Assembly (NCBI GenBank): GCA_018365455.1
Contig: JAGZJZ010000010.1
Coordinates: 103,116-167,115, forward strand
Origin: Clostridiales bacterium
GTDB lineage: Bacteria > Bacillota > Clostridia > Lachnospirales > Lachnospiraceae
DNA: 64,000 bases
Direction: 5' to 3'
The position numbers were made by a program, and so were the translations under genes. Position 1 is the stretch's first letter. Each line of letters begins with the position of its first letter. The notes under the pieces are model-generated. The model was not told the DNA's origin. It did not search any database and saw only the letters and a program-made list of their open reading frames with translations. Shown here one piece after another: positions 42,535 to 52,651 of the stretch.

Positions 42535-45180
42535 ATGAGTGATTACACACCGGTAAATTTAAGTTGTGAATATGAAACCAATCCATTGGGAGTACAGAAC
42601 ATAACACCGCTTTTTAGCTGGCAGGTTATATCATCGGAAATGGGAGGATATCAGAGTGCTTATCAGATTGTAGCTGCATCTTCGGAGGAAAACCTCAGTC
42701 AAGAGGTGTACGATATCTGGAATACAGGAAAGATAATAAGCAGGCTCTGTTATGGAATATCCTATGCAGGTGCTCCCCTTAAAAGCGCCCAAAGAGTTTA
42801 TTGGGCAGTACGCATCTGGAATCAAAAAAATGAGGTATCTGTTTACAGTGCATCTGCCTGGTTTGAAATGGGGCTGCTGGCAGAAGATGATTGGAAAGGA
42901 AACTGGCTGAGTTTTCTTGGGGGATTGATCGGAAATGGCTTATTAATGAGATATTCTTTTGCAAGCCAGAAAAAGAAAATCAATAAGGCAAGGATGTATA
43001 TATGCTGCGTTGGATACTATGAACTTCGTATCAACGGGCATAAGGTTGGAGATAAACTGCTGGATCCCGCAGCTACGGATTATAGCAAAACTTTGTTGTA
43101 TTCCAGTTATGACGTAACAGAAAATATAAGAAATGGACAGAATGTAATTGGTATTATCCTTGGAAGCGGATGGGCAGGTCAGCCCAAAGTACTGGCACAA
43201 TTAAATATTGAATATGAAGACGGCAGCGTGCAGGAAGAAGTTACAGATTGGGGAATTGGGTGGTGTGTAGCAAAAGGTCCGATCCTTTATAACAGCATTT
43301 ATGACGGAGAAGATTATGATGCACGGCTGGAAAAAGACGGGTGGGATACGCCGGAATACGAAACAGTGTTTTTAAAAGAACATCAACGTCCAGGTGGATG
43401 GATTCTGGCTACGGTGGCAGAACATCCGGGAGGAAAGCTGACAGGAGAATTGCTTCCGCCTATTAAAATTGTAAAATGTCTTGTGCCGAAATATGTAAAG
43501 ACCCTGGAAGACGGACGTCTTCTCTATGATGCAGGCATGAATCTCACAGGCTGGGTGAAGCTAGAAGTGTCTGGTGAGAGAGGCGCAAAAGTAGAGATGT
43601 CTTTTGCAGAAGAACTAAATGAGCAGGGGGATCTGGACAAAGTTCCACTGAGATTGGCAAGATGTAAAGATTCCTATATACTCCGGGGAGATAAGAGAAC
43701 AGAAGAATATGCTCCCCGATTTACCTATCATGGATTTCGGTATTTTACAGTAGAGCAGCAGGGAAATGCAGAGATACATCATTTAACCGTCGAGCATATA
43801 AGAAGTGATTTAAGTGAAAATGCAATCTTTCAATGTGATAATGAACTGTTAAACCGGATGGCTAAAGTAATGAAACATACTGATGCCTGTAATCTGATGG
43901 GAATTCCTACAGACTCATCTCAGAGAGATGAGCGCCATGGCTGGACGACAGATACGACTTCCAGAGCGGAAGGTTGTACATACCACTTTGATATGGGGAG
44001 CTTTTTTGAGAAATGGGCAAGGGATGTATATGATACCCAGGATAAAAAAGGATATTTTGCAGATACTGCACCCTTTCGATGGGGGCGCCGGCCGTGTGAT
44101 CCACAGGTCAATACACCCATCAGTCTGATCTTATTAATGTATCAGATGTATGGTAATAAAAGGATAGTAGAAGAGAGTTATGAAGGGATGATTCGTTACC
44201 TGAAAGCCTTGCTAAAAGAGGCGGATCAATACTTGATTTCACGTACCGGTTTTGGTGAATGGGCATGTCCCAAGGGAGAATGTTATCCGGAAGAATATGG
44301 CGCGGGCGCTGTTTCAAAAAATGTGACGGCAACGTTAGTATCTACCGCATATCTGTATTATTCTATTTCCCAGATAAAACAAATGGCAGTAATTCTGGGA
44401 AATGGGGATGCAGCCCTCTTAGATGCATTGCAAAAGACGGTTTTTGAAAAATACAATAACTGTTTCTACAACGAGAAAACAGGTCAGTATGATAAAGGAA
44501 GCCAGAGTGCCAATGCGCTGTCTTTAGATCTTGGGTTGGTACCCGAAGAGGAATGTAAAAAAGTTGTGGCTAATATTGTGAATAATGTAAAAGAGCACCA
44601 ATATCATATGACCACTGGAAATATGGGGACTAAATCCCTTATTGAGGTGTTATGTCGTAATGAAAAGGATGATGAAGCATACCGGATTATGACATCCACT
44701 ACATCTCCGGGATTTGGCTATATGTTAGCAAAAGGAGCAACAACTATATGGGAACGATGGGAAGCGGATAGAGATAATAATATCATGAATTCCAGAAATC
44801 ATCCCATGCTGGCAGCAGCTTGTGTATGGTTCTATAAATACCTGGGTGGAATACAAATTGAAACTGATAAGCAGGGTCTGCAGAAGTTAAAAATAGTTCC
44901 ATCTGTACCGGAGGAGTTGAACCGGGTCGAAGCGGAGATGAACATTTTAAATGGACATGTAAAAGTATCATGGAAAAAAGAACAGGGAAAATTTGTTCTG
45001 AATGTCACCATACCATTTAATACTTCAGCAAAAATTCATTTTCCAAAGAAGTGTGGAAAGATAAAAGCGATGGTCTGCAATGGTGTTAATTATAAACCAG
45101 ATAAAGAGGAAGAGACGGCATCCTGCTTTATTTATGAGACAGGAAGCGGAAACTATATTTTTACAGCAGATAATGAATGA
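42535..45180 (+). CDS. Alpha-L-rhamnosidase (GH78 type)
   Basis: An 881-residue GH78-type enzyme that would release terminal alpha-L-rhamnose from plant pectin (RG-I) side chains or flavonoid glycosides. The most diagnostic part is GIPTDSSQRDERHGWTTD (near residues 455-472), containing the acidic catalytic residues of the (alpha/alpha)6 barrel, with GATTIWERWE further on. N-terminal beta domains with Trp/Tyr-rich sequence fit Bac_rhamnosid_N. There is no signal peptide, so it is probably cytoplasmic and acts on imported oligosaccharides. I chose ATG 42535 (GGAGG upstream) instead of ATG 42391, because the extra 48 codons are just the hairpin element. Confidence 0.9.
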   Translation: MSDYTPVNLSCEYETNPLGVQNITPLFSWQVISSEMGGYQSAYQIVAASSEENLSQEVYDIWNTGKIISRLCYGISYAGAPLKSAQRVYWAVRIWNQKNEVSVYSASAWFEMGLLAEDDWKGNWLSFLGGLIGNGLLMRYSFASQKKKINKARMYICCVGYYELRINGHKVGDKLLDPAATDYSKTLLYSSYDVTENIRNGQNVIGIILGSGWAGQPKVLAQLNIEYEDGSVQEEVTDWGIGWCVAKGPILYNSIYDGEDYDARLEKDGWDTPEYETVFLKEHQRPGGWILATVAEHPGGKLTGELLPPIKIVKCLVPKYVKTLEDGRLLYDAGMNLTGWVKLEVSGERGAKVEMSFAEELNEQGDLDKVPLRLARCKDSYILRGDKRTEEYAPRFTYHGFRYFTVEQQGNAEIHHLTVEHIRSDLSENAIFQCDNELLNRMAKVMKHTDACNLMGIPTDSSQRDERHGWTTDTTSRAEGCTYHFDMGSFFEKWARDVYDTQDKKGYFADTAPFRWGRRPCDPQVNTPISLILLMYQMYGNKRIVEESYEGMIRYLKALLKEADQYLISRTGFGEWACPKGECYPEEYGAGAVSKNVTATLVSTAYLYYSISQIKQMAVILGNGDAALLDALQKTVFEKYNNCFYNEKTGQYDKGSQSANALSLDLGLVPEEECKKVVANIVNNVKEHQYHMTTGNMGTKSLIEVLCRNEKDDEAYRIMTSTTSPGFGYMLAKGATTIWERWEADRDNNIMNSRNHPMLAAACVWFYKYLGGIQIETDKQGLQKLKIVPSVPEELNRVEAEMNILNGHVKVSWKKEQGKFVLNVTIPFNTSAKIHFPKKCGKIKAMVCNGVNYKPDKEEETASCFIYETGSGNYIFTADNE

Positions 45181-45224
45181 AAGGGGAAAAGGAGTGCTTG
45201 TTTAACAGGCATCCCGGATAAGCA

Positions 45225-47531
45225 ATGAACGATACGATAAAAAATAACAATTTAAAAATAGAATGTGGAAATTCTCCTTATGAAGAACGAATTTATCTAT
45301 TAGGAGATGAGGGAGAAAAACTGGTTTTAAAATCATTTCCATATGTGACAACACTTCAGGATGAACGTCCCTATGCAATATTTTATCAGGAAGACACAGA
45401 GACAGCATCTATCGAGCAGAAGGACGGAAACATAAGAATCCGGTTAGAACATCCGGATTATACGGTTATCCGTGAAATTAGTTTAGATCAAATACTGAGA
45501 AAGGGGGAGAAAAAAAGCGTAAATAAATATAATAATATAGTTAATTTCCGTATTACACTACAGGCAAAACGCAAATTAGGATTTCGGGCAATCGAGGATA
45601 AATGGAATTATATGATACCAAAGAGAGAAACAGACACACCCTCTGAAGGTCCTCTGGACTTTGTCTGGAGCCAAAGAATTAAAACATTTATGACAGATAT
45701 AGTATCACATTATAACTTCCGTACTCCCATTGTAATGATGCAGCAAAAAGAAGTATTTGCAGGAATAATAGCGGGACTTGAAGATGTGACAGAAGATGAT
45801 TTATGCAGAATGCCTCTGGGGATGGACTTAAATGTAACAGAAAATGAACATCCCTGGATATCCTATGGGGGGATAGGAATTCGTGGCGTGGAGCCCGATC
45901 AGCCCTGTGAGGCCGGGCATACACATATTGTAAGAGGAAGTGATATCTCTTTTGTACAGATTCAATTAGAAAAAGGAGACAGTTATACATACTGTTATTC
46001 CGCCATGGTTAGCCGGGAAAAGGAAAAACTGGGATATCAAAGTGCAGTTAGCTATATATGGGACAGATACAAAGACTATCGGGAAGAATCTTTTGAGGAT
46101 CTTTATGAAAATGTCCGTTTTCCGGGAATTTACTCATTGCGGGATTGGGAAAATGAAATTTGGGATAAACAGGCCATTAGAGATTATTATACATATGAAA
46201 AAGAGAATAAAACGGTTGGTGCGGTGACAGGAAAAAGGCAGGGTGAATGGTTTAGCCGTACAGATTATAAACATGACGCATGGTTTGCCTGCTGGCTTCA
46301 GGAACTGGTCACTGGTTATGGAATGTATCGCTATGGAGAAAAGACGGGAAACCGGGAATGGAAAGTCCGTTCCGAGCAGATTTTAAATCTGATTCTGTCT
46401 GCACCTCAAACCAAAGGAATGTTTCCGGTGATATGCTATTTGGAGCGTGATGGGACAGAGACCTGGCTGCGAGATGATGGATGGGCAGGTTATTACAATG
46501 AATTTCATACGCTTCAGATGTCTTATACAGCCTGGCTGATGCTCTGCTGGGCCAAGAAGTTATTTCCAAAGAGGCAATCGGATATCCTGGATTTCTGTAT
46601 TCCATATGGTGAATTTTTGATTTCTGTTCAGCACAAAGATGGGTGTATACCATCCTGGTTTAATGAAAATGGTGAACCCAGCAGATTACAATTCCGGGAT
46701 TTTAATGCAGAAACATCAGCAAGTGTGCTATTTCTTCTGGAACTGGGAGAGATAACAGGAGATATCCGTTATAGGAACGGCGGTATGCTGGGGATTGATT
46801 TTATTGAAAAACAGGTACGACCAAGGCAGAGATGGGCAGATCTGGAAACATTTCTATCCTGTGCAAAAAAATCTTTTTCATTTTATGACGGATATACGGC
46901 ACAGTATCCACAGTGCAACCTGTCTGCTATTTTTGCATCTATAGCTTATTTAAAAAAATATAGAATTACGGGATCTTTTGAGGACAGGAAGAAAGCAGAA
47001 GAAGTGACAGATTATCTTCTACTAACCCAGCAGGTATGGAATCATCCTGGCATCCGCATCGACACATATGGTGGGTTTACCGTTCAAAACACAGACAATG
47101 AATGGAACGATGCAAGAGAAGCCATTTGTGCAATGCTTTTATATGAATATTATCTGGATACGGGTAAATGGGAGTACCTGGAACGGGCTGTGGCTGCAAT
47201 GCAGGACGGTTTTCAAAATCTGCCATTTGAAAACTGGGCACATTGCGGATATGAAGGGATGCAGTATGATTCCAGCCTTTTATGGGGAAGCGGTATCATT
47301 TTAGCTGCGGCAGAATATCTGGATGAAAGAATGGAATTGATCTCTGTTGATCCGAAAGAAAAAAAGGCGTTGGGGATCTGGGGAATTATTATTAAGGATC
47401 TTTTCATTGAAGGAAATCAAATCCGCATACAGGCGAAGATACCGGAACGCCTGAAGGGAAGTAAAATCGGCGTAAAGGTTTATGGGGATGGTGATGATAA
47501 ATATAAGGTAACGCTTATCGAGTTAAAGTGA
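45225..47531 (+). CDS. (alpha/alpha)6-barrel-like putative glycosidase, family unassigned
   Basis: A 768-residue protein without signal peptide. The N-terminal third is beta-rich; from about residue 300 it consists of regularly spaced helices with aromatic and acidic residues (TDYKHDAWFACWLQEL, LRDDGWAGYYNEFHT, FRDFNAETSASVLF, FENWAHCGYEGMQYDSSLLWGSG), the pattern of six-hairpin glycosidases. I do not recognise the exact family. It follows the rhamnosidase by 44 bases, and no terminator lies between, so the two are probably cotranscribed and may act on the same rhamnose-containing glycan. The ribosome site before ATG 45225 is weak. Confidence 0.65.
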   Translation: MNDTIKNNNLKIECGNSPYEERIYLLGDEGEKLVLKSFPYVTTLQDERPYAIFYQEDTETASIEQKDGNIRIRLEHPDYTVIREISLDQILRKGEKKSVNKYNNIVNFRITLQAKRKLGFRAIEDKWNYMIPKRETDTPSEGPLDFVWSQRIKTFMTDIVSHYNFRTPIVMMQQKEVFAGIIAGLEDVTEDDLCRMPLGMDLNVTENEHPWISYGGIGIRGVEPDQPCEAGHTHIVRGSDISFVQIQLEKGDSYTYCYSAMVSREKEKLGYQSAVSYIWDRYKDYREESFEDLYENVRFPGIYSLRDWENEIWDKQAIRDYYTYEKENKTVGAVTGKRQGEWFSRTDYKHDAWFACWLQELVTGYGMYRYGEKTGNREWKVRSEQILNLILSAPQTKGMFPVICYLERDGTETWLRDDGWAGYYNEFHTLQMSYTAWLMLCWAKKLFPKRQSDILDFCIPYGEFLISVQHKDGCIPSWFNENGEPSRLQFRDFNAETSASVLFLLELGEITGDIRYRNGGMLGIDFIEKQVRPRQRWADLETFLSCAKKSFSFYDGYTAQYPQCNLSAIFASIAYLKKYRITGSFEDRKKAEEVTDYLLLTQQVWNHPGIRIDTYGGFTVQNTDNEWNDAREAICAMLLYEYYLDTGKWEYLERAVAAMQDGFQNLPFENWAHCGYEGMQYDSSLLWGSGIILAAAEYLDERMELISVDPKEKKALGIWGIIIKDLFIEGNQIRIQAKIPERLKGSKIGVKVYGDGDDKYKVTLIELK

Positions 47532-47539
47532 GGATAATA

Positions 47540-47579
47540 AAAGAGGACATCGTGTTAATTTAGCGCGATGTTCTCTTTT
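47540..47579. terminator. Bidirectional terminator
   Basis: AAAGAGGACATCG (47540-47552) pairs with CGATGTTCTCTTT (47566-47578), with one G-U pair, and has a T-run on the plus side and the complementary A-run giving one on the minus side. It ends the rhamnosidase transcript and the convergent histidine kinase transcript. Confidence 0.85.
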
Positions 47580-47626
47580 GTGCATGAAAACATAATTTTT
47601 TGGCTGGACAGCCGCAGACAGACCTA

Positions 47627-49420
47627 TCATAAATATGGACTGGGAGCTTTGGATTTTTCGGTATCCATATCAGGGTTTCGAATCAACGGAATATGGATCG
47701 TAATGATAGTTCCTTTTCCAATCTGGCTTTGTATGGTAAAAGTATGGGTATGAGGGAACAAATGCTGAAGCCTTTCTGCAATATTATTGATTCCGATCGG
47801 ACGGACGCGTGCACGTTTATCTGATTCTGTTTCATCCGGAGAAAGCAGCAGCTTGTCAGCATAGGATTGATCCATGCCGATCCCATCATCACGTATTACA
47901 ATTTCCATACAGGAATCTAACCGATGCATTGTCAGTGAGATATTTCCTGGCTTTTCATCGGTACAAATACCGTGAATGAGAGAGTTTTCAATGAGAGGCT
48001 GCAAAATATTTCGAGGGATATAATAATCCTTAATCTCTGTCTGAAAATCCAGTTGGAACTGAAAACGATCTGCATAACGATATTTCTGAATAATGATATA
48101 TTGCCGTATAACCTCCGCTTCATTTTCACAGCGCGCGTATAAAGGGGAATGACCTAAATGGATGCTGTCTTGTAACAGATAAATGAAAGCACTGGTCATG
48201 TGTATAATATTGTCACATTGGTTTTTACGTGCCAGATAAATAATTGAGTTCAAGGTATTATAGATAAAATGTGGATTTATCTTTGCCACCAGTAATTCGA
48301 AGGAGAGCTGCTGTGAAAGCGCCTGTTCTTCTAATAATTGTCGGATGTGCTCCTTTATAGATACAGTCATCTGATTAAATCCGCCAGATATATTCACCAG
48401 TTCACTGGAGCCGTTTAGCTGGATACTGGTATCCAGATTTCCAAGACGGACATCATCGATAGCATTGCTCAACCCCTGTATCTGGGAAGTGATTTTATTC
48501 AACAGGGGATACAAATAAATAATAATCGTCAGTATGATGAGAACGGTAACCAATATACCCAATAATATGTAGGAAAACTGAAGGAAATGATAAGACTGGT
48601 TGACATTAGCCGTACTTACCAGATACCATCCAGTGGAAGGGAGATATTGGGATATATAGTAGTTGTGATTTATTATATCTGATGTTTCTTTCATAGACTT
48701 TACATCTTTAAGAAATGCATCTTCCTCCCCGCCAGACAGATATAGTAACTCTTTATCACCATTAAGAATGGCAAACTGTGAGAATATGGTAGGCTGATTT
48801 TTCAGGTTTGTTGTAAGCTGATCAAAATTAAGATTGATAATCAGTTTCCCCACAACTGTTTTGTTGCTGTTAGAAAGAACATTTACAGGGCAGACATAAC
48901 TGACCAGTTGTACGGGTCTGGAGTTATTAATCGTTACCGGAAAGGTATAATCATCCGTAAAGCCGCGAAAATCAAAGATGGATGTACCGGAGAGTGCATT
49001 TTCTTCAAACCAATCCAAAAAATCGTTATTATTCGGACTGGGATTCCAGTAACCTCTGTGGGCATTTGATACAATACAAAAGCTTTGCACATAGTCTTCT
49101 AACAAGACACGTTTTTCGATACTGGTCATTATGCTGCGAACTGCAGTAATCTCCTGAGAAATAGAGGGAGACTGCTGACGGGTAAGAAAGGCCTGTACAT
49201 TTTCGTCAATAGATAGAACCTTACTGGCTTGTACAGCATCTTCCTGTGCATCTCTAATATAGTATGAAAGCAGCTGCATGTCATCTTTGCTCCGGCTTTC
49301 TAAAGAAAACTGCAGAATATTACCTATAATGAGTACCATGGAAGTTGAAAGAACCAGAAGAATGATCGTAATGATAAGTATCAATCGAGTTAGTATATGG
49401 AATTTTAAACTGCGGGTCAT
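47627..49420 (-). CDS. YesM-like sensor histidine kinase
   Basis: A 597-residue membrane kinase. A first membrane segment (residues ~8-32) is followed by an extracytoplasmic sensor of about 245 residues, a second membrane segment (~283-305), a HAMP domain, a His_kinase motif INPHFIYNTLNS with the phosphorylated His near residue 383, and an ATPase domain with DDGIGMD and GKGTIITIHIP. This is the LytS/YesM architecture that senses sugars, often together with a solute-binding protein. Its ribosome site (GGAGGGG) lies at the end of the regulator gene, so the regulator and kinase form one minus-strand operon. It probably controls the divergent sugar transporter. Confidence 0.93.
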   Translation of the reverse strand: MTRSLKFHILTRLILIITIILLVLSTSMVLIIGNILQFSLESRSKDDMQLLSYYIRDAQEDAVQASKVLSIDENVQAFLTRQQSPSISQEITAVRSIMTSIEKRVLLEDYVQSFCIVSNAHRGYWNPSPNNNDFLDWFEENALSGTSIFDFRGFTDDYTFPVTINNSRPVQLVSYVCPVNVLSNSNKTVVGKLIINLNFDQLTTNLKNQPTIFSQFAILNGDKELLYLSGGEEDAFLKDVKSMKETSDIINHNYYISQYLPSTGWYLVSTANVNQSYHFLQFSYILLGILVTVLIILTIIIYLYPLLNKITSQIQGLSNAIDDVRLGNLDTSIQLNGSSELVNISGGFNQMTVSIKEHIRQLLEEQALSQQLSFELLVAKINPHFIYNTLNSIIYLARKNQCDNIIHMTSAFIYLLQDSIHLGHSPLYARCENEAEVIRQYIIIQKYRYADRFQFQLDFQTEIKDYYIPRNILQPLIENSLIHGICTDEKPGNISLTMHRLDSCMEIVIRDDGIGMDQSYADKLLLSPDETESDKRARVRPIGINNIAERLQHLFPHTHTFTIQSQIGKGTIITIHIPLIRNPDMDTEKSKAPSPYL

Positions 49421-49431
49421 GGTGTCCCCTC

Positions 49432-50934
49432 CTATAGTGAAAAATGTTTTAACCGGTATTCATTCGGTGTAACATTTGTCAGCTCTTTAAATATCTTACT
49501 GAAGTATTGGCTATTATTGATCCCAACCAGGTCAGATATCTCAAAGATTTTCAAGTTTGTTCCCTGCAGCAGTTCTTTCGCTTTATCTATCCGATATTCA
49601 TTGAGATAATCATGAAAGATCTTACCCGTTTCTTTTCGGAACTTCTGACCCAGATACATAGGATTACTGCTTAATATAGAAGAAGCTTCTGCCAAAGAAG
49701 GATTTTGGTTATAGTTTTTATGTATATACTGTATGATATAGCTGGTTGAAGGGCTGTATTGCCTGAGTACTTGATAACTTTCATATAAATTCATGCATTC
49801 TTCGATCAACTGACGGGAGATATCATGTGAATAGATACATTCAGACGGATATCTCTTGTAATCTATGGGGAAGTCATTCATCAACTTTCTGGTTAGATCA
49901 CAGCAATTATAAAAACCCATAGCATCCTTTCTATCCGCAAGGGATTCCAGACAATGTGTAAGCTGCTGACAGAAGGTCAGATTGTTTGATAAAAATGAAT
50001 CCTTATTAATAAAAGTAAGATCAGGAGAACTTGGTTTTTCCGTTATTCTGCGTCCTATGGTCAAAATATTCTTATTTGGATAAAATATATAATCCTCCCG
50101 GTACGCTTCCAGATAACCGCAGTCATCATGCAGACTCGTTAAAGTAGTTTCGCAGTCCAGATGAACCGCAAAAAAAGGAACAAGCGTGGTGTTTTTTAAT
50201 TCATCTAACAGTTTTTTTATTAAAATGTTTAGACTGCTTAAGTAGCGTTTTCCAGCTTTAGCATCCGGGTTCAGGTAAATAAAGACAAGGAAGCTGGAAT
50301 GATAGATCAGGATATCCAGCACATGCATTTCATTTTCTTGTATTTTTAGCAGAGAAGAAAAGTGAGGTTGTACGACAAAGGCATCATCTTTTGCTTCGTA
50401 CTGATAAGGGGTTATGGGCGATAGCTGTAAGATCAGGAAAGAATCCTTATATTGTGTCAGGTGGTTCAAAATATCAGCAGATAAGGGGATATTCTGTTCA
50501 AGAATATCCCGAAGTAACTGACGGCTGCTTAAGATTTGTGACAGCTGCCGTTTTTCATGGGTTTCTCTGGCTGAATGAAGTACATCTATCAGGCGCTCCG
50601 AAGTCATCTGATGTTTTACAAGGTAGGAAAGCGCACCGATTTCAACAGCACCCTGAGCATAGGTAAAGTCCATATATCCACTTAAAATTATGATTATTAT
50701 ATCGGGAGAAATTTCAAGAAGTTTTTTGGACAAACGAATACCATCAATATCAGGTAAAGAGACATCCATAAAAATAATATCTGGATTTATTTTTTGAATT
50801 AACTTTAAAGACTGAGAGCCATTATATGCATAGCCGGCGACAGAAAAGCCATTGGATTCCCAGTCAATTAAAGTAAGCAAATCTTCAATAACAAGATTTT
50901 CATCATCTACCAGAAGGACCTTTAATAATTCCAT
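49432..50934 (-). CDS. YesN-like AraC-family response regulator
   Basis: A 500-residue regulator with an N-terminal receiver domain (LLVDDEN at 8-13, phosphoacceptor Asp57 in IIFMDVSLPD, Lys in LVKHQ) and a C-terminal AraC DNA-binding domain of two helix-turn-helix motifs (about 400-500), with KELTNVTPNEYRLKHF at the end. The middle of about 250 residues is uncharacterised, as usual for YesN. It is the first gene of the minus-strand operon, with AAAGGAT upstream, and is divergent from the sugar-binding protein gene, its probable target. Confidence 0.93.
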   Translation of the reverse strand: MELLKVLLVDDENLVIEDLLTLIDWESNGFSVAGYAYNGSQSLKLIQKINPDIIFMDVSLPDIDGIRLSKKLLEISPDIIIIILSGYMDFTYAQGAVEIGALSYLVKHQMTSERLIDVLHSARETHEKRQLSQILSSRQLLRDILEQNIPLSADILNHLTQYKDSFLILQLSPITPYQYEAKDDAFVVQPHFSSLLKIQENEMHVLDILIYHSSFLVFIYLNPDAKAGKRYLSSLNILIKKLLDELKNTTLVPFFAVHLDCETTLTSLHDDCGYLEAYREDYIFYPNKNILTIGRRITEKPSSPDLTFINKDSFLSNNLTFCQQLTHCLESLADRKDAMGFYNCCDLTRKLMNDFPIDYKRYPSECIYSHDISRQLIEECMNLYESYQVLRQYSPSTSYIIQYIHKNYNQNPSLAEASSILSSNPMYLGQKFRKETGKIFHDYLNEYRIDKAKELLQGTNLKIFEISDLVGINNSQYFSKIFKELTNVTPNEYRLKHFSL

Positions 50935-51225
50935 TTACATATCCTTTCTTAATGCATTTTTTGGCTTATAAATAAAGTGTTTGCAATCTTTTTGTTATAA
51001 GTAATTATAGCAGATAGCGGTTACAAATTCCAGTTGGCAACTTATTTTTTATGGTGTATTTTTATATCAGGTAAGAGACCGTGTTTCAATAATACAATGA
51101 AAATTAGAAAAGTATAAATACTATACAGAAACTATAGTTAGAACAATTGTAAATAACTTTCGTATCTTTTAAAATCTACTTATAAACAAAGTGTTTTGCA
51201 GTCAAAACAAGAGAGGAGAAGGAAA
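50935..51225. promoter_or_regulatory. Divergent regulatory region between regulator and sugar transporter
   Basis: This 291-base AT-rich gap holds promoters for both directions. AGTATAAATACT (51111-51122) is palindromic, and CTATA (51121-51125) with TATAG (51132-51136) forms an adjacent inverted pair. They lie about 90-115 bases before the binding-protein gene and are candidate sites for the YesN-like regulator. No gene is seen; a convincing consensus promoter could not be fixed. Confidence 0.4.
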
Positions 51226-52575
51226 ATGAAGTACAGGAAAATGAAAAAGGCGGCTGGTTTTGGAATTATTTTAGCACTGGGATGTAGTATGCTTGCCGGC
51301 TGCGGTGAGGCAGGGGTGACAGAAACAAAAGAGACGAATGCAGCAGATTCAGCAAATGCAGCAGAAGCATCAGGTGGGGAAGCTTCCGGAGATACAACTA
51401 CCATTACTATGTGGGGATGGAATGCAGGTGATATCGAGAAGATTTTTAATGCATACAAAGAGGCTACAGGAGCAAATGCAGCACTGGAATATGTGACGGT
51501 ACAGCAGGAAGAATCCTTTCAGAAACTGCAGACAACCATTAGCGCAGGGCTAGACCTTCCAGACATTGTTCCCAGTGAAGTCAATCAAAGAGGTACGATG
51601 TTATCTTTAGATATCTGGGAGGATTTAAGTGCAGAACCTTATAACTTTGATGAAAACCAGATTTTTGAATATCAGGTACCTCTATGCAGCAATGAAGCAG
51701 GGGCGTTATGTGCACTTCCATGGGATGTGAGTACAGCAGGGTTGGCATATAAGAGAGATATGGCAAAGGAATATCTGGGTACGGACGATCCGGATGAGAT
51801 TGCGGCACTTTTTCCAACATGGGAAGATTTTCTGGAAAAAGGAAAAGAGGTTAAGGAAAAAAGCGGGGGCAAAGTATTCATGTTTGCTAGCCTGACAAAT
51901 GTGAAGCAGATTCTGGATGGTCAGAATCCTCAGCCAATCGTGAAAGATGGAACGTTGGATATGACGTCTATAGAAGAAACCCTAGGGTGGATGGTAAAAT
52001 TCAGAGATGCTGGTATAGTGGATAATATTTTGGAGTCCTCTACTGCTTACAGTGCATCTTATGCGGATAAACTGCATATTTTTTACCCGTGTGCCGGATG
52101 GTCGCCCAATTATGTCATCAGACCAAATGATCCGGAAGGTGCAGGAAACTGGGGGCTTACAATACCGCCGAAAGGATGCTTCAGCTGGGGTGGATCAGCA
52201 TTTATGATTCCCAAAGAGGCAAAAAATAAAGATGCTGCATATGACTTTATATCATGGTTGAATACGGAGGAAGGTACGAGATCACAAAGAGATGTGGTTA
52301 ATTATAGTACATCTAACGTGGATGCATATAAAGACCCGGAATTCTCAGCTCTTTATGATGAATGGTTCGGTGGTCAGAATATTGGGGAATTACTGTTTAA
52401 CAAGGCAATGGATAGTATTCAGGTACGCCCTGTCAGCACCTATGATGTAACAGTTATGGAGGTGTGGTCTATGGTAACAGAAGCAGTTAACAGTGATAAA
52501 AGTATTGACTTTAACGGAGCGTGTGAAATGTTCAAAAATGAAATACATACCTTGGCACCGGAGCTAAAACAGTAA
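51226..52575 (+). CDS. Sugar ABC transporter substrate-binding lipoprotein
   Basis: A 449-residue extracellular lipoprotein of the SBP_bac_1 (CUT1) class. It has a signal peptide with lipobox LAGC (AAGFGIILALGCSMLAGCGEA) and a Gly/Ser/Ala-rich linker before TTITMWGWNAGDIEKIFNAYKEATG. Conserved CUT1 features are the central PWDVSTAGLAYKRDM and the C-terminal AAYDFISWLNTEEG. ATG 51226 has GAGGAGAAGG just upstream; an in-frame TTG at 51196 would place charged residues before the signal. It heads an operon with two permeases but without an ATPase, so a shared MsmX-type ATPase elsewhere is expected. Confidence 0.93.
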   Translation: MKYRKMKKAAGFGIILALGCSMLAGCGEAGVTETKETNAADSANAAEASGGEASGDTTTITMWGWNAGDIEKIFNAYKEATGANAALEYVTVQQEESFQKLQTTISAGLDLPDIVPSEVNQRGTMLSLDIWEDLSAEPYNFDENQIFEYQVPLCSNEAGALCALPWDVSTAGLAYKRDMAKEYLGTDDPDEIAALFPTWEDFLEKGKEVKEKSGGKVFMFASLTNVKQILDGQNPQPIVKDGTLDMTSIEETLGWMVKFRDAGIVDNILESSTAYSASYADKLHIFYPCAGWSPNYVIRPNDPEGAGNWGLTIPPKGCFSWGGSAFMIPKEAKNKDAAYDFISWLNTEEGTRSQRDVVNYSTSNVDAYKDPEFSALYDEWFGGQNIGELLFNKAMDSIQVRPVSTYDVTVMEVWSMVTEAVNSDKSIDFNGACEMFKNEIHTLAPELKQ

Positions 52576-52651
52576 ACAGTTGAAGTTATGATTCGTGTGG
52601 TATTCTTAGACGGATACCGCACGAAGTACTCAAAGGAAGGAGTGTCATCAG

